From Polytrichum commune (Eukaryota; Streptophyta; Polytrichopsida; Polytrichales; Polytrichaceae): a stretch of 60,000 nt of DNA. Positions 35,561-48,390 of this stretch are shown piece after piece (within the stretch, counting starts at the first letter, position 1; each line of letters opens with the position of its first letter). The notes below the pieces were generated by a model. The model was not told the DNA's origin, searched no databases, and was given only the letters and a program-made list of their open reading frames with translations. The stretch covers positions 64,512,533 through 64,572,532 of the forward strand of contig OX485804.1 in the NCBI GenBank assembly GCA_950295325.1, read 5' to 3'. Both the position numbers and the translations under genes were made by a program.

Positions 35561-38349
35561 TTTTGGACACCACAAATTAATGATATGAGTGTGTAAAAGG
35601 GTGTTTTAAGATGCATTGATATTTATAATATATGTAAAGGGGAGTTATTTTATTTTATTATTTTATTTGTTGTCTACAAATAAAATGGATACTAAGAATT
35701 TTAAAGTAGAGGTAGATGTACAAATTGCAATCCTAAAGTTTTTTTTACAAATTGCTAGTATTTGTCCTTACCTTATGATTTAAACTGTTATAAGATTCTA
35801 TCATTTCCCTAGCTTCAATGACAAAATGTACAACATGAGTTCCACAATAACTGGATTTATTTTTCAAATATCAAATATCCCCTTGCATTTCATTTATAGT
35901 CAAAATATTTGAATTTTATGGAACATATTTTAAAAATAAAAACTTATATCTCACGTCATTGCCCACTACTCTCATGTTACCACTCACCACTCACATGCCA
36001 GCTTCCCTCGTAAGAATAGTATCTTGTATGATATTTGAAGACCCTTTGTTATTTTAAAATCCTCGATTTCTTACCAACGCGTAATAAATGATACTCTATA
36101 TTTGGACTAGTCTATATTCCAAGACTAATGATAGAGACTCTTCCCCCCCCCCCCCAAAAGAGCATGACAAGTGTACCTAGGGTTGTAGACATTTTCTTGC
36201 ATGATGGTGCATATTCATAGGCCATTTCACTTTTAAGTTCATCTTTCTTCTATTAGATAATAGTCATCCAGGTTCTCATCCATCGGCTTCTACTTGCCCA
36301 CACTCTTGAATAGCCCTGGAGACCCATCCTTACAATTTTCCATCATCCTCAATATTCCATTTCTCAACTAGTCCATTACACTTACTTCAATCCATGTGAT
36401 CAAATCAAAATTTAATTATAACTTGGACAAACCACTCGTCCAAAAAAAAAAGGTATGTACACTTGTCGGGGACTTGTGGGGACAAGAACATCAAAAGCAA
36501 CAACACAACAAGCACAACTTCGAATTTTTGTATTCCATGTTTGCCAACCGTCATATTTGTGTAGTTTTGCGATTTAGTGTACGTCATATTGGCAGTTGGA
36601 ATTGTCCAAAATTCATGCATAAATCCAAATATACTTAAACCCTAGTTTATGAAATAGGTCAACACAAGGTAGGCTATCAAGCAGAATGAAATATCAAGGA
36701 CTCTTTCTTCTTAGAGGTGTCAATCAAAAATTGAACTAAAATATAGGTGAATACATGATTTTATTACACAATATCAATAATGGTAGAAAAGAACCTACAT
36801 GACTAGATTCATAATTGTAATACCAATCATATATTGATGAATATCACTAGATAAGATATTTTTTTCTATACCTAAGTCATTATTTGGGTCAACACCATCC
36901 TTATATCAAAGTGGTGCTAGGGGGGAATTCCTAGAATGGTATACTACACACTCAAATTGTATAAAAGTAAATGGGTCCCTTAAATACCCTTATTCCAACA
37001 TTTTCCAAAATTAGAAAACCCTCATTAACTTGAGTATGAACTCAATATCATAATAAAGATCAAATGTAAGGTATTTCATTGCTTGTTGGGGGTTTGTACA
37101 ATCATCAAGTTTCTCAGAACCGATCGCTTGTCCAAGAGTAGAAGGGTTATCATAATTTGTCACAATTTTTAATCATGGTGACGTGATATCATCCATAATT
37201 TCCATATTTTGTCTATGAGCTTATCGGTTCTCACTTATAACCAACTAGAAGAGTAGAGCGATGACATGCTGCTCCTACACTTGAAATCCATTATCATCTT
37301 TTTGGTTATCTAGTCCATATAAATAAACTCCCGCTCCCTTAAGGTATATGGATGTTGTTTGGTTTGTTTTCATGTTCTCCAACTTCTACCAATTAGTTCT
37401 CCACAACAAAACTTGTGTTGCATTAGCAAATCTATAATGAAGCTTCCTCAAAGCCTGAACAAAAACTAGATTGAAAATTAGACCTCCCCTAATTTGATTA
37501 TGATTATCGAAAGTGCTTATTTGTGAAATTTTCAAGTGAATACATAGGTCCCCTCAATGGTTGTTGAGTGTGGATTAGTTAATAAATTTTGAAGACATAA
37601 TCCAAACTCTTTTAAACATGTGTCTTTATGATGTTTGTTCTTAATCCAGACCAAACCACACCCCAATCATACATAGGTGTCTGATGAACCCTCAACTTCA
37701 ATCATATATAGCTTGTTGTTGTTGTTTCCTTAGATCCTCTATACGTCAATCTTCACTGTACCTAAAAGCAAAGTTGTTACTAATGATTTTAAGAAAACAT
37801 CAATATGGTAACATTATTTTGTTCACTAACTATTGTATTTAGTGTCACACAATTCTAATTGTCTTGCTCAATTCTAATTGTAAACCCCGGTGTAGTGTCA
37901 CCAACACTGAATGTGAACCTGACATTATTTGTCATCCCTTGTAAAAAGAATTTGGAAATTATAAATTCATTGTTGCAGTTACTGCCACGTACTAAATGAT
38001 TTTTCATCCAAGTTTCAATCATCCATGATGACAACTATAACAAACTTTATTTCAATAATACTTGTAAACTTATTCATAAATAGTAAATGCGATATTGATG
38101 CAAGGAGCTCTTCTACGAAATGTAGCAAAGGCATCCTCGTGCTATTTACTTAGTCATGGGAGTGGCAAAGTAGGTACACGAGAAAATATGTTATAGCCCG
38201 TAGTTGAATGACATGTGTAAGTTATTAACATAATGTTTACCATGTCCCAAAGCCAACTCGCTAAAATTTATATTTGTCGTGCTCGTATCCAATGAAGACA
38301 CGACATGTCAGCAAAATCTGAGATGGTGACTGCTACTGCCAAATTGCCT
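35561..38349. other. AT-rich intergenic DNA, no supported gene
   Basis: Includes a C13 homopolymer at about 36143-36155 and a dispersed-repeat copy at about 37560-37690 (CAAACTCTTTTAAACATGTG type). MITE-type words (GTATTTAGTGTCAC) lie at about 37838. An 80-codon ORF at 36396-36638 overlaps one on the other strand and has no recognisable feature. Confidence 0.5.
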
Positions 38350-38860
38350 GGCTAGAAGGTGGGTCACAACCTCCCTAGTAAAAAGTCGAGACAAGGACTT
38401 TTATCTACACTGCCCGCTGCCCACCTTCTTTCATGGTTCGTTCCCCGATGCTTGCCAGGTTTCGAAGGGGAGCTGCCCGCTGCCCGGCTTAGGCCCAGGA
38501 CTGAAGTGCATACCTCTGCACCAACATCTAGAAAGTGTAGTCGATCGCCATCTCGCCAGTAGTATCATCTATCCCGTGTCTAGATCCTGGACAGAGTGTA
38601 TGAACATAAGGGTCCCTGTGCTGGGAAGCTTCTCGCAGAAAGAATGAGCTGCGGAGATCGGCTTCGCTTTCCTTCGGAGCGTCCGAAATGCTCAGCAAGT
38701 TCTTGCCTTACAAGGAGCATTTCACAAGTATATCGCATCGCGGGGGCAGTGGAGAGCTTCACCGATGTTTCTTGCATGGATTTTGTAGAAGTTTGGCACG
38801 GGGTCGAGTGTTTCTTGGTGGTTTGGATCAATCTTGGCTGAAAGCCTTGGTCCTGGAAAC

Positions 38861-39737
38861 ACAGGTATTGCCAAGGGCGAGAAGCACTGGATGCAATGGG
38901 GAAAAGAATTCCTGGAAGGACTTTTCTGAGGAGTTCGTTACTTCCAGTAGACTCTTGGTTACTAGCAACAGTTCGTAGGGGCTTTTGATTGATATCCATG
39001 CACAATCTTGTAGATATCTCATGCACGCGGTCTACAACTGCGATGTCTTTGAAGAAGTATGATGTTGTCGTAGCGTCCAAGACAGTCCTTGCCCTGACTC
39101 TAAGTCAGAAAGGAGCATTAACACACACAGTGCTCTGCATACATATTATTTCTCTGAGGTCCAGTAGTAGCTGCCGATGATCTCGTTCACTAGCTAGGCG
39201 TCACGGGAACACAGGGAAAGCAGCCCCAGTAATACCTACGAACACTTAGGATTAGGATTTGATCCGGTTGTGTTGATACGTAGTGATGACTCTCTATAAC
39301 TTAGCCAAACACAGATATTGCCAATGCAAGGGCGAGACGTACTGAATGAAATGGAAGGATTTTTCTGAGGAGTTCGTTGCATACAGTAGACTTTCGGTGA
39401 CTAGCAGCAGTTCGTAGGGGTTGTTGATCTGATGTTCTTGCACAAGCGTGTAGGTATCAGCACGAAGTCTACACCTGCGATGTCTCTGAAGAAGTATGAT
39501 GTTATCCTGATGTCCAAGTCCCTGAGTCAAAGAGGAGCATCATAATAGGCAGTGCAATCACGGCTTGCTCTGCGTGTAGATTAACTGTCTGAGGTCCATT
39601 AGTAGCATTTGATGATCTCGTTCAATAGGCGATACGGGGACACACGGAAAGCAGTACTTGTAATACCTACGAACAATTGGGATTAGGATTTGATCCGGTT
39701 GTGTTGATACGTAGTGATGACTCCCTATAACCTAGCC
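38861..39737. repeat. Tandem duplication, two units of ~446 and ~427 bp
   Basis: Unit 1 (38861-39306) and unit 2 (39311-39737) share ordered blocks: ACAGRTATTGCCAA, TTTTCTGAGGAGTTCGTT, CAGTTCGTAGGGG, TGCGATGTCT, GAAGAAGTATGATGTT, and the near-identical end GATTTGATCCGGTTGTGTTG then ATACGTAGTGATGACT. The 166-codon minus-strand ORF over unit 1 (38580-39080) is broken in unit 2, so I do not call it a gene. The block lies 1.7-2.6 kb upstream of the SWI1-like start. Confidence 0.85.
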
Positions 39738-40133
39738 GGCTATCTCTTTCCGGTGACCGATGGTATACTACCCTATATATTCGTAGGTAAAGAGGCTGTA
39801 TCATAACGATTGTATACGGCGGTTACAAATATCTCAGCTTGGAAGGGGCATGTTTATGTGCAGAGTGGTCATTAGCAGCGTAGTTTAGAATATCGATCAG
39901 GTTAGGTTTTCGTTAACATTGCATTGTCGACAAGTCTCCACAGGAGATCGATACTTCAATATATCCAATATGCATCTCATCACGGCCTGAGTGCTGCGAT
40001 AGAGTGGTTAATCCACGCTGTAACTGCCAAGCTTAAGTAGATGCAAGAACTTCCGAGTCGTGCCTGAGGTTAAGGACATCATTTGTACAGGTGTGTAATT
40101 GGCTTCAAGTTGAACGTAGATTCTGAACAAGTC

Positions 40134-40277
40134 ATGCCAAATTCGAATTGGCGAGGAGACAGGAAACCTCATGAACGCTTGTCTTTGAGACCTGTCTATA
40201 CGGGTGCGTCTCTACAGTTTGCAATGATTACATTGCAAAAGAATCCTCAGTCAGCCTTCGCCCGCAATCTTGTAGCC
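40134..40277 (+). other. Possible exon of unknown gene (or 5' UTR exon)
   Basis: An open frame reads MPNSNWRGDRKPHERLSLRP and continues through a stretch ending ...FARNLVAKYN. It lies after an acceptor-like TTTGTACAG (about 40089) and before a donor-like AAGTTTGT. Composition looks more like coding DNA than its surroundings, but I recognise no family and cannot link it confidently to other exons. Confidence 0.25.
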
Positions 40278-40775
40278 AAATACAACTCAAGTTTGTCTGA
40301 ACGATTGATGTCGGATTGCATGTGCTGGTTGCCGCCTCACTTTTCAATCTACATAGGTCATAATTTACTTTACATTTCGTCACTTCATCAATGTCAGCAA
40401 GTTTTGATTTTTTTATTTATACACCTTAGGAATACTTCACGACGCCTGTAGTATGCAACCAGCTCCTTGCTGATGAAACATTCGTTCGCCATCATTACTG
40501 CCGTGTATGTAACGTAGGTGAAGATGGCGAAAAAGTTCTACATATCTACTTGTATATTAGAGGCCAGCGAGGGGCTCAGAACTTATTAGTGTGAATATAG
40601 GTTTGTTTAGGCTTACTGGCAGGAATCACGTTGTCAGTATCTCCTTTTCCGCATTGTAGTTCACTCTGCAGGTATTCATGTGTACACATCGCATGGCATA
40701 TTCTTCCATTTAACAATTTCTCAATCAATCTTTTCTTATGACTGTATTTCGCTGACTCCTAATAGACCATCTAGG

Positions 40776-40982
40776 GTTCTTATAAACGTAGCTATTGTGT
40801 TGGTTGGAACCTCGATGATTGCCCATAGCAAATTGATGAAGTACCTGCAGTGCATCACTGTAGTCGAAGTGAAGAACGGTCAGATTGTAGGCGGTCGCGA
40901 ATCGATTTCATCTGAAAGGAAGACTATAGATCAGCTCCGGTTGTGGCTTCGTTATTCTGGTGACATCAACATCTTCGTGTGA
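40776..40982 (+). other. Possible terminal exon of unknown gene
   Basis: An open frame with a hydrophobic start (VLINVAIVLVGTSMIAHSKL) and a charged, protein-like end (ITVVEVKNGQIVGGRESISS ... NIFV) stops at TGA 40980-40982. An internal CTGCAG at about 40850 could be an acceptor. It lies 470 bp upstream of the SWI1-like start and may be the tail of a separate small gene. No family assigned. Confidence 0.25.
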
Positions 40983-41455
40983 GACCCGCCCCACACGAGT
41001 AAAATTCTCCACTGTCGAGTTTGTATGTCATGACAGATTTTCTATCTCTTTGCTATCCAATCATCGACGCACTAAGTAGAGTCAGGCACCGCTTCCCAGT
41101 CTGCGCGTACTAGATGCTCGTTGTTGATCTGTCGGAACGTGTCTACAAAGTACAAATCAAGGGAGACATGACGGAGAGAATATATATGCTGGAGTTATGA
41201 ATTTACTTTAGGAACTAGGGTCTCGTCCTAAAATTTTATTCATTGAGTTACCTAAAGGGTATGAATCGATTGACTTGGATATATGCTATAAGAGAAACGT
41301 ATAATTTACAGGTTCTCAGGCTCCATTTGCTTACTATGATCAGATGATCAGATGAACAGGAGGAACTGGAAGAGTGTCTTCTTGAGTCTTGACATTTCTA
41401 AGTTGTATTGGTGAAAAAACTAAGTGCACTGAAGGTTCTGTGCAGGGTTAACTCC

Positions 41456-44400
41456 ATGGCTGATGATGGACAATACAAGAGACCTACTAAAATCGATACA
41501 AGCGCTGCTTCGACGTTACCTATTGCCGGCACAGAGATGCTTAAGAGCAGTATCACAGATGGAGGTTCTTTGATCCAAGAAATAGACATGAATAATGTTC
41601 ACCTGAATGCTGCGCCACAGGCAGCAACTTCACACAAGAGAATCATGGAAGGTACGATCAAATTTCTGCAGAGTTTATCTGATGCAATCTCCTACAGAAT
41701 AATTTGTTAGGAAACTAGTAGTACAGCTTACTTGCGTGGTCGATGGTTTAACCTGATTAGATGCAGTCCAAGCGACAGGTAGGATAAGCTAGCTCACCTC
41801 TTATAGAGACATACTCACTCTAATATACTCTTGTTGCTGGATCCATAGTGCAACTAAACCAAATCTTTTAACTTCGATTTATAAGCGTTACTGGTTATAC
41901 TCTTCGTATGGCTTCCATCACAATCCACTTCACAAGCAACATGATAAACATACAAACAAACGACGAGTCTCTTGCTAAGCGAAGGCGCTCATGTTGGAGA
42001 TAACGAATCATCAGAATAGTATGACCCAACCTCCATATCTTAGTACTCTCTAATACTGTGATAATATCTTGTTGGAAAAGCAAGAGGATACTGTATTAGA
42101 GTGCTTTTCGATTCCAACAACATATTGTCACTACAAACTACTTTTATAGTGCTAGAACGTTTAGCTGCCCGGGAGCCGCTCTGCTGCAGGGGGCCGTGGG
42201 GTCTGCATGCGTGTTACACAATGTCCTGTGAAATCGAGTAGACTTGAGAAACTGCTGTCATCGGCCATTACTAACTAGTGATTCCAAACTATGCAGGAGT
42301 CACTTATGAGATCGACCAGAAGAATCTGCCGCCAGAAGCTCCTTCGAGTCTGAAATGCGTTCGTGCCGTTCTGGTATACGTTCATCCATTTGAATGACAA
42401 TGAGTTGACAACTTTTCTAAATGTTATTGTCGTGAGTTTATTTGCATTTCTTCCACGTTTTTCCAATTTCAATATTCTTGCGAAGTTACACCACTCTTTG
42501 CTGCACAGGTTTCTGAAAACACAAGACTTCGAGTCACTGTTAAATATCCGAGTTCAACAGCACTGGAGAATTTCTTCCAGAAGTTTCCCGAGTATGCCAC
42601 CCAAGACCTGCAACACACCTCTCGAAAGCTCACAAGATACACCATCCAGATGGGTCATATAGAGCCTCTGATGGGTACAAAGCCTGACCTAGACGAGAGC
42701 TTCGACATGGCCCCAGATACGGCAGAATGTGTTCTTCTCAGAGAAATTTCCTGCACCGAGTCCCTTCACCAGTCGCACCTGAAATCCTTCTGGCTCATGG
42801 GACCAGACTCAACCCAAAGCTCAGAGGCGAATTACAGAGAAGGCTTAGCGAAGAATGATGAGCAACCAAGAAGTCAAAAGCGACCTTCGTCATGTGCTGC
42901 CGGTAACGGGCCCTATGCTATCAATCCCAATTCAGTATTCGTATTGCGTTGTGTTGAAGACTAATCATTATCAAATTCCACAACCTTAACAGAATCCTGC
43001 AGAGAGTGCAATTCAAGATTCATGCAGGTGCAGATGTTTTACTGGATTTCTGGTAAGTCGGGCATTGACGAGGCAGGGAATGTCGTTATGGTAGGAGGTG
43101 GACCTGGAGATCAAGTGACTCAAGATTTGTGCAATAATTTCGGAAAATGGGTTGAAGGATCTACACAATCCACGGAGAGAGTTAAACAGAATCAGTGTAA
43201 GAAAACAAGAATGGCGCCAAAGGACCAGATGCTTCCTGGCATGATGATCCCAGTGCAGGAGCAAATCAATTGTGCAACAGTTAATCTTGTTCATCCGCAT
43301 CACATTGAACCTTCTCAACATGGTGGGTCACTGTGCCACGTGTTCTTAAGCGAACAGCATGGTGATTTGAAAAGAAGTGAAGTCGTCAGCGAGGGATCTT
43401 TGCAGTGGGGATTTAAAAAGAAGGTGAAGTCTAGTGGAATGAGTCGTGAAGTTAATATGTCTAAGGTGCAGGATATGACTGGAGTAAGTGGCGAGCTCAG
43501 GGGAAAAATACACGATCTCTATAAGCGAAGGGTTTTATCGAGTGATGATGAGGTTAATATTATTCCATACGATTTTATGCAGTCTGTTAGAGGACCATGG
43601 ACCGCATCACTACCTTCAACTCCATCCTCGAACGACTTCTATACAATGCGAGCGTCCACCTCCAGAGGTCTTAAGCGTGCGCTGTCATCTAACATTTTGA
43701 GTTTGAGAGAGAAGCCAAAGAAGCAGCTCCCTCCAAACAGGTCTCCTGTCAACATCCTCAAACTTCCTAAAGATATGCAAGGTCGTTGGTCAACTGAGAG
43801 GTATGTTAACATGAAAGCCTCTCGTTTTGCTCGTATGTATGAAGGGTCTGTCTTCATGGAGAAAATGTGGAGAGGACCCACAAGATGCGACATCCGATCG
43901 TGAGTGCGATCTTATGTGGTTTCATGTGAAGGTACAAATCAGCTCAACTGAAGCTCATAGATATCATGCACGAACGCAAAGCAGCGCCTGGACGACCAAT
44001 TTTAAGGCCTGCCTTACGAGAGGAGGCTAGGAAACATATTGGAGATACGGGATTGCTCGATCACCTTTTGAAGCACATGACGGACACTGTGGTCAGCACT
44101 GGCGAACGATTCCGGCGTCGACATAACGCAGACGGGGCAATGGAGTACTGGCTTGAGGATGCAAGCCTGATGGAAATAAGAAAAGCAGCTGGAGTCGAGG
44201 ATCCATCCTGGTTGCCTCCACAAGGTATGGACTGATTGATACTCCACCAGATACTCTAGGTCCGAAGTTGCTGAATTTGCATTATGCCTGACCTGACACG
44301 TGAAAGTACACGTAGCACAATGTTCTATCGCAAACACAATCGTGGATTTTAGTTTCCTGGACTTATATAAGATGTGTACTATTTACCAGATACAGATTCC

Positions 44401-47400
44401 TGATCCTTTTCCAACATCAGATTTACCGCATTCCGTAACGATGTCATGGATAAATATCCAGCTAGTATAGGACAATCAGTTTTTGCATTTGCCACGTGAT
44501 TTTGAGCGATACAACGTATAGCCGTTCAGGTAGAACTATGGCTTATATGTTATTCACTTTCTTGCACAATATTGCTTCTGTTTGGTCATCTTTAGGATGG
44601 AAACCTGGTGACGATTTACCTGGTGGACCTTGGGAGTTTGGTCGAGGCATGTCGTCTTCTGAGGCTGCAGAAATGAAGCAGCTGAAAGAGAATGTCGAAA
44701 AACTAAAGAGGTTCTGAATTCATCAACTCTAATTACCTAAACCTTCTAGAATTGCAACATTTTATACCAATTTTATCACTGGTCCTCTTTCCCGTTGAGC
44801 CTTATCCCAAAACATCATCCCCTCTCACTACTTGCCAGACCCGATGGACATGCTAATCAGAATTTTCTGTGGTGAATGTTGTGGTCGCTTCGGCATTCCT
44901 AATACTTGAAGATCGCAATTTATCTGACCTGGTTCAGTAAAAGGAGTTTCTTACACATTTATCGCTCTTCACTATAGCCTCCCTCAAGCTACAATGTATC
45001 CTTCCAGAGAACTATGCCAGGAAATATTATTGGTGCCGTGCAGCTGCTGGAATTTTTATTGAAGGCCGTTTTTTTACTTATAGAGGAGAGATAAGTTTTT
45101 CTGATCTATTAAATTACACAGAACATTTTCATGTTGTTACAACTCCAAGGTTGACATGATACTAAATTTGCACTGGGCTGTGACTGGAGGATAGTGATAT
45201 GCGGTTCCTGTGTGGAAGGCTAACGGGATTCAAACAGAAGGGGGTTCCACACAACACAGTTCAAGAGTCGGATGTAAATCTTATGAGAAATTATCATGTA
45301 CCAACCGACGGGGATTCAGAGAGATCTCAAGAAGAATTGGACCAGAAGATAGAAGTGAGAAACATACAAGACACTAAATACAATTTGTCGTGGTAGTCCA
45401 TTTCTTTTCCAAGCATCTAATTTCTTATCAGCAAGAGTTTATATGTTCTGTATATGTAGTCCTGAATGGTGACCGCCATACCCTTTACTCGTAACGTTTG
45501 TGTAGAGGTGACTATGTGATATTCTGGTTATTCACTTATAACTTCCATAACTCAGCACTGATTTGATCTTTACAGAGAATAAGAATGGATGTGGAGGACT
45601 TCAGGAGTGAAATGACTAAGATGGCCCAGCAGCAATACAACAAGGATCTTAAGACCAAGTAATCAACTTATTTTCACATAATGCACTCCGAGAGAATACT
45701 ATGCTTCGAAACTACTTTATAAATCCGTTGTCTATAGAAATGTCTCGACGTCAGTAACACTAGAATCTTGTGCGTACATACTTCGTTCCATCATTTCTAG
45801 TTCTTGCTATCTGCGGACCCCGATAACCTCTGAGCTAATTGTCAAGTGGTCGCTATATTGCATTATAGCCTGACATTGGAGGGCTTTCAACTACTTCAGA
45901 AAGAGGTGGAAGAATTACCCAAGGTATGTCGACTTGCACCTGTCGTATTCTGAATGAAAATTGGATAATTAATTTAAGTAAGGTATTCTTCAGTATGGCA
46001 TTGAAGTCTTTTGGTGACCGTGCTGATTTGATAGCATAATGACATTCTAATGACAATTCATTTTTCTTCGTCTTACAAGTGGAATGCGGGTGAACGCACT
46101 GAGGACCAAAATGAACTACCGGCAACTGGAAGGAATGATCTAGAGAGGCAGCTTGCAGGTATTCGAAAGGAAGTCAACGTTATGCAGGTAAACTTTCAAG
46201 GTTTTGATTCATATATATATCTATTAGTATCTCCATTGAAGTACAACAAACTTCATGACTTGTCTGGCTGTTCAAAATCAAATCTCCATGTAGCAGAAAC
46301 AATTTAGGGTCGGTATCGATGGCTATGGATCTGGTTTTTTGTTACAGAAACCGACACATTCCAGATTCTAAATGGAACAGACACGGGAATTTGTTTTTCC
46401 CACATTACCGAGTAGGAATATCCTTCAGGTAATTGACGCATATCTAACTAGAGGGTAATGAGGGACTCGTCACAAAATTTTAAGAAACAAGTGGTATAAG
46501 GAAAAAGCTATTTTAATGCAGTGAACTAAAGGTCCTGTGAAGTGTAGCCCCAGTCAGGGTCGGAGGGATAAGAAAAAGCCGATTGGGCAAAAAAAAATGT
46601 TTTTTGCTTTTTATGCTTCGGGCCTCGGCCCTCCTTCTCAGCAAAGCCGAAAAAAGGGCGTAATCTTCGAGACAGTTGATATAATTGTCGAAGCTTCATA
46701 TGATACCCTTACAAGGGGCTTGTGAAATCTTGTAACGAGCAGAGCCCGTAAAAGCGTATCAAGTAGAGAAGTACTCAGCTACTCATGAGGATATAACCCG
46801 GTGATCGATAGCAAGGTTTTACACGTAAACAGTAGCTTTAAACTAGTAGGATTTGGTGCAAAATCAACAGTTTCTGAGACATGCTGTAAAATTGGAGGGA
46901 CGTTCACGTGTTGTGGGATATAAAAAGTTCGACGATGATTGTCGTATCTGATAGCACGAAGAAGAAACTTTTTCTTCGTAGTAACTATTCCGACCCTTTT
47001 CGGCATTTCCTGCAGGCGGATATCCAAAGCATTTCAAACATCCTTGGCTTCCCTCAGCACATGAGAACGCCGTCGGCAGAACATCTATGCCGTTTTAGTA
47101 GCGGAACAAATATCTTTTTGTCTGCTGCTGGTGAGGAACGTGTCCCTGCGACTTCGGTAATTATGACCGAATTTGAAACTCCAGCTCTCTCCTCTAGGGG
47201 AGGCGTAGCCGGCCAGTACGAGCCATTCGCTAGGCAATCAGGGGGTGGTAACAGCGCCACAAGCAGCAGTACAGATGAAGCTGCTCAAGCCACCAAAGTA
47301 GAGACTCCGCTCAAAAATAATCCGGCGGTAACTGGAATCCTTCGCATTATGTTTCCGCTCAATGATTTTATAAAAGAGTGTTTACAGTTGATTCCTTTTG

Positions 47401-48390
47401 AGCAACAATCAGTATACTCTCTGTCTACATAGGTTTCTCAAATGGTCAGGACACGAGGATGATGTAGCCGTTCCGAAAATTATCGGTCTATTTATTGCTG
47501 ACAATTCTGAGTTCTGCAGAATACGGTTTCGAATACCGACGCTTTGAATAGCGTGGCTTCCATTTCTTCCACTGCGTACCTTTCGTTGTCTCAGAAGAAT
47601 CCGTGTACACCCGTCGGACACAAAGTGTGTCGTCCCCAAGCTGGCAGTTTCCTGTGGCCCAACACGATAACTCCGAGTCTGCACGCAACTAATCAGTATT
47701 GCAACCCTGCCAAAGCAGCACGCTGGGAAGACTACGGCCATTTCTCTCCCAATGCCGAGCAGACGGGTCTGGCCTCAAGAACGAGCTCGCCGGAGAGTTC
47801 TTCACTGCAATCCGCTGCTAGGTCATCTGCAAAGCAATGTCACGTTGCAGCTGCAATGGCCGGGATGTTTGGGTGCATGGCACAGCAGCAGCAGATCAAA
47901 CCAATCAAAGGCGCAGTCGATCCAACAAGACATTATGTATGTTCAATTACTTCTTCTCAATTTTTTTGCTACACAATTGCAAGTATGTAACTTTTTCATC
48001 ACTTCATTAGATTGTCAGTAACAGAGGAAAATCGACATATCACTTCGAAGTTGCAAAATTGCATCCAGGCTGCGAAGAAGGTATAATTGACACCGGTTCT
48101 GCTTACAGATGCGGACCACATTGGAATCTGCACCAGTCCATGATCCAGCCATTGCCACAAATGTTGAGTACGCAATGGCTGGCCAGGATACCAGGCGGCC
48201 ATCATCGACGGCCTCCGGACGAACACCTGATGGAAATCCGACAACTTCTCCGAATTCCATGTACCAGGACCCTTCCACTTGTAAACATCCCAATCCACCT
48301 GTCTCCCTTTCACTGTCCCTCACTCTTGGTTCTCGGGTTAATCCAGCTCCCAACCACCAACTGTGGAACTCAGCCGAGAAGTCTGCATAG
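41456..48390 (+). CDS. SWI1/DYAD/AMEIOTIC1-like meiotic cohesion protein (13 exons, ~1,099 aa)
   Basis: Family role: nuclear protein for meiotic entry and sister-chromatid cohesion; Arabidopsis SWI1 protects cohesin from WAPL. Exons: 41456-41651, 42297-42373, 42509-42902, 42993-43800, 43932-44224, 44596-44710, 45195-45354, 45576-45658, 45869-45923, 46080-46187, 47016-47327, 47520-47936, 48109-48390; all introns GT-AG, total 3,300 nt in frame. Family blocks: VTYEIDQKNLPPEAPSSLKC (res ~67-86) with VSENTRLRVTVKYP; LDESFDMAPD; SLQWGFKKKV; GRWSTERYKSAQLKLIDIM; then the most conserved core, PILRPALREEARKHIGDTGL, LLDHLLKHM, FRRRHNADGAMEYWLEDASL and GWKPGDD (res ~487-594). A coiled coil (res ~605-765) follows. 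KVCRPQAGSFLWPN (~902-915) matches the family C-terminal motif. The chosen ATG lies about as far before YEID as in relatives. The protein is longer than the ~640-800 aa flowering-plant homologues. Confidence 0.92.
46530..46730. other. Odd intronic insert in SWI1-like intron 10
   Basis: This piece of the 828-bp intron has a composition unlike its surroundings: CCCCAGTCAGGGTCGGAGGG, an A9 run, then CTTCGGGCCTCGGCCCTCCT. A 62-codon ORF (46537-46725) passes through it. The style recalls plant mitochondrial spacer DNA; an organelle-derived insert is possible but unproven. Confidence 0.3.

Noticed and set aside
38580-39080. 166-codon minus-strand ORF as a gene
   Set aside because: No recognisable domain, and the duplicated unit next to it does not keep the frame.
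42935-43026. Alternative SWI1-like intron 3 (GTATTC to ATGCAG)
   Set aside because: It is also in frame, but the chosen GTAACG donor at 42903 and TTAACAG acceptor before 42993 are at least as good; either leaves the downstream frame unchanged.
48081-48108. A 28-nt intron joining 48011-48080 to 48109
   Set aside because: Too short for a plant spliceosomal intron; a direct join of 47936 to 48109 keeps frame without it.
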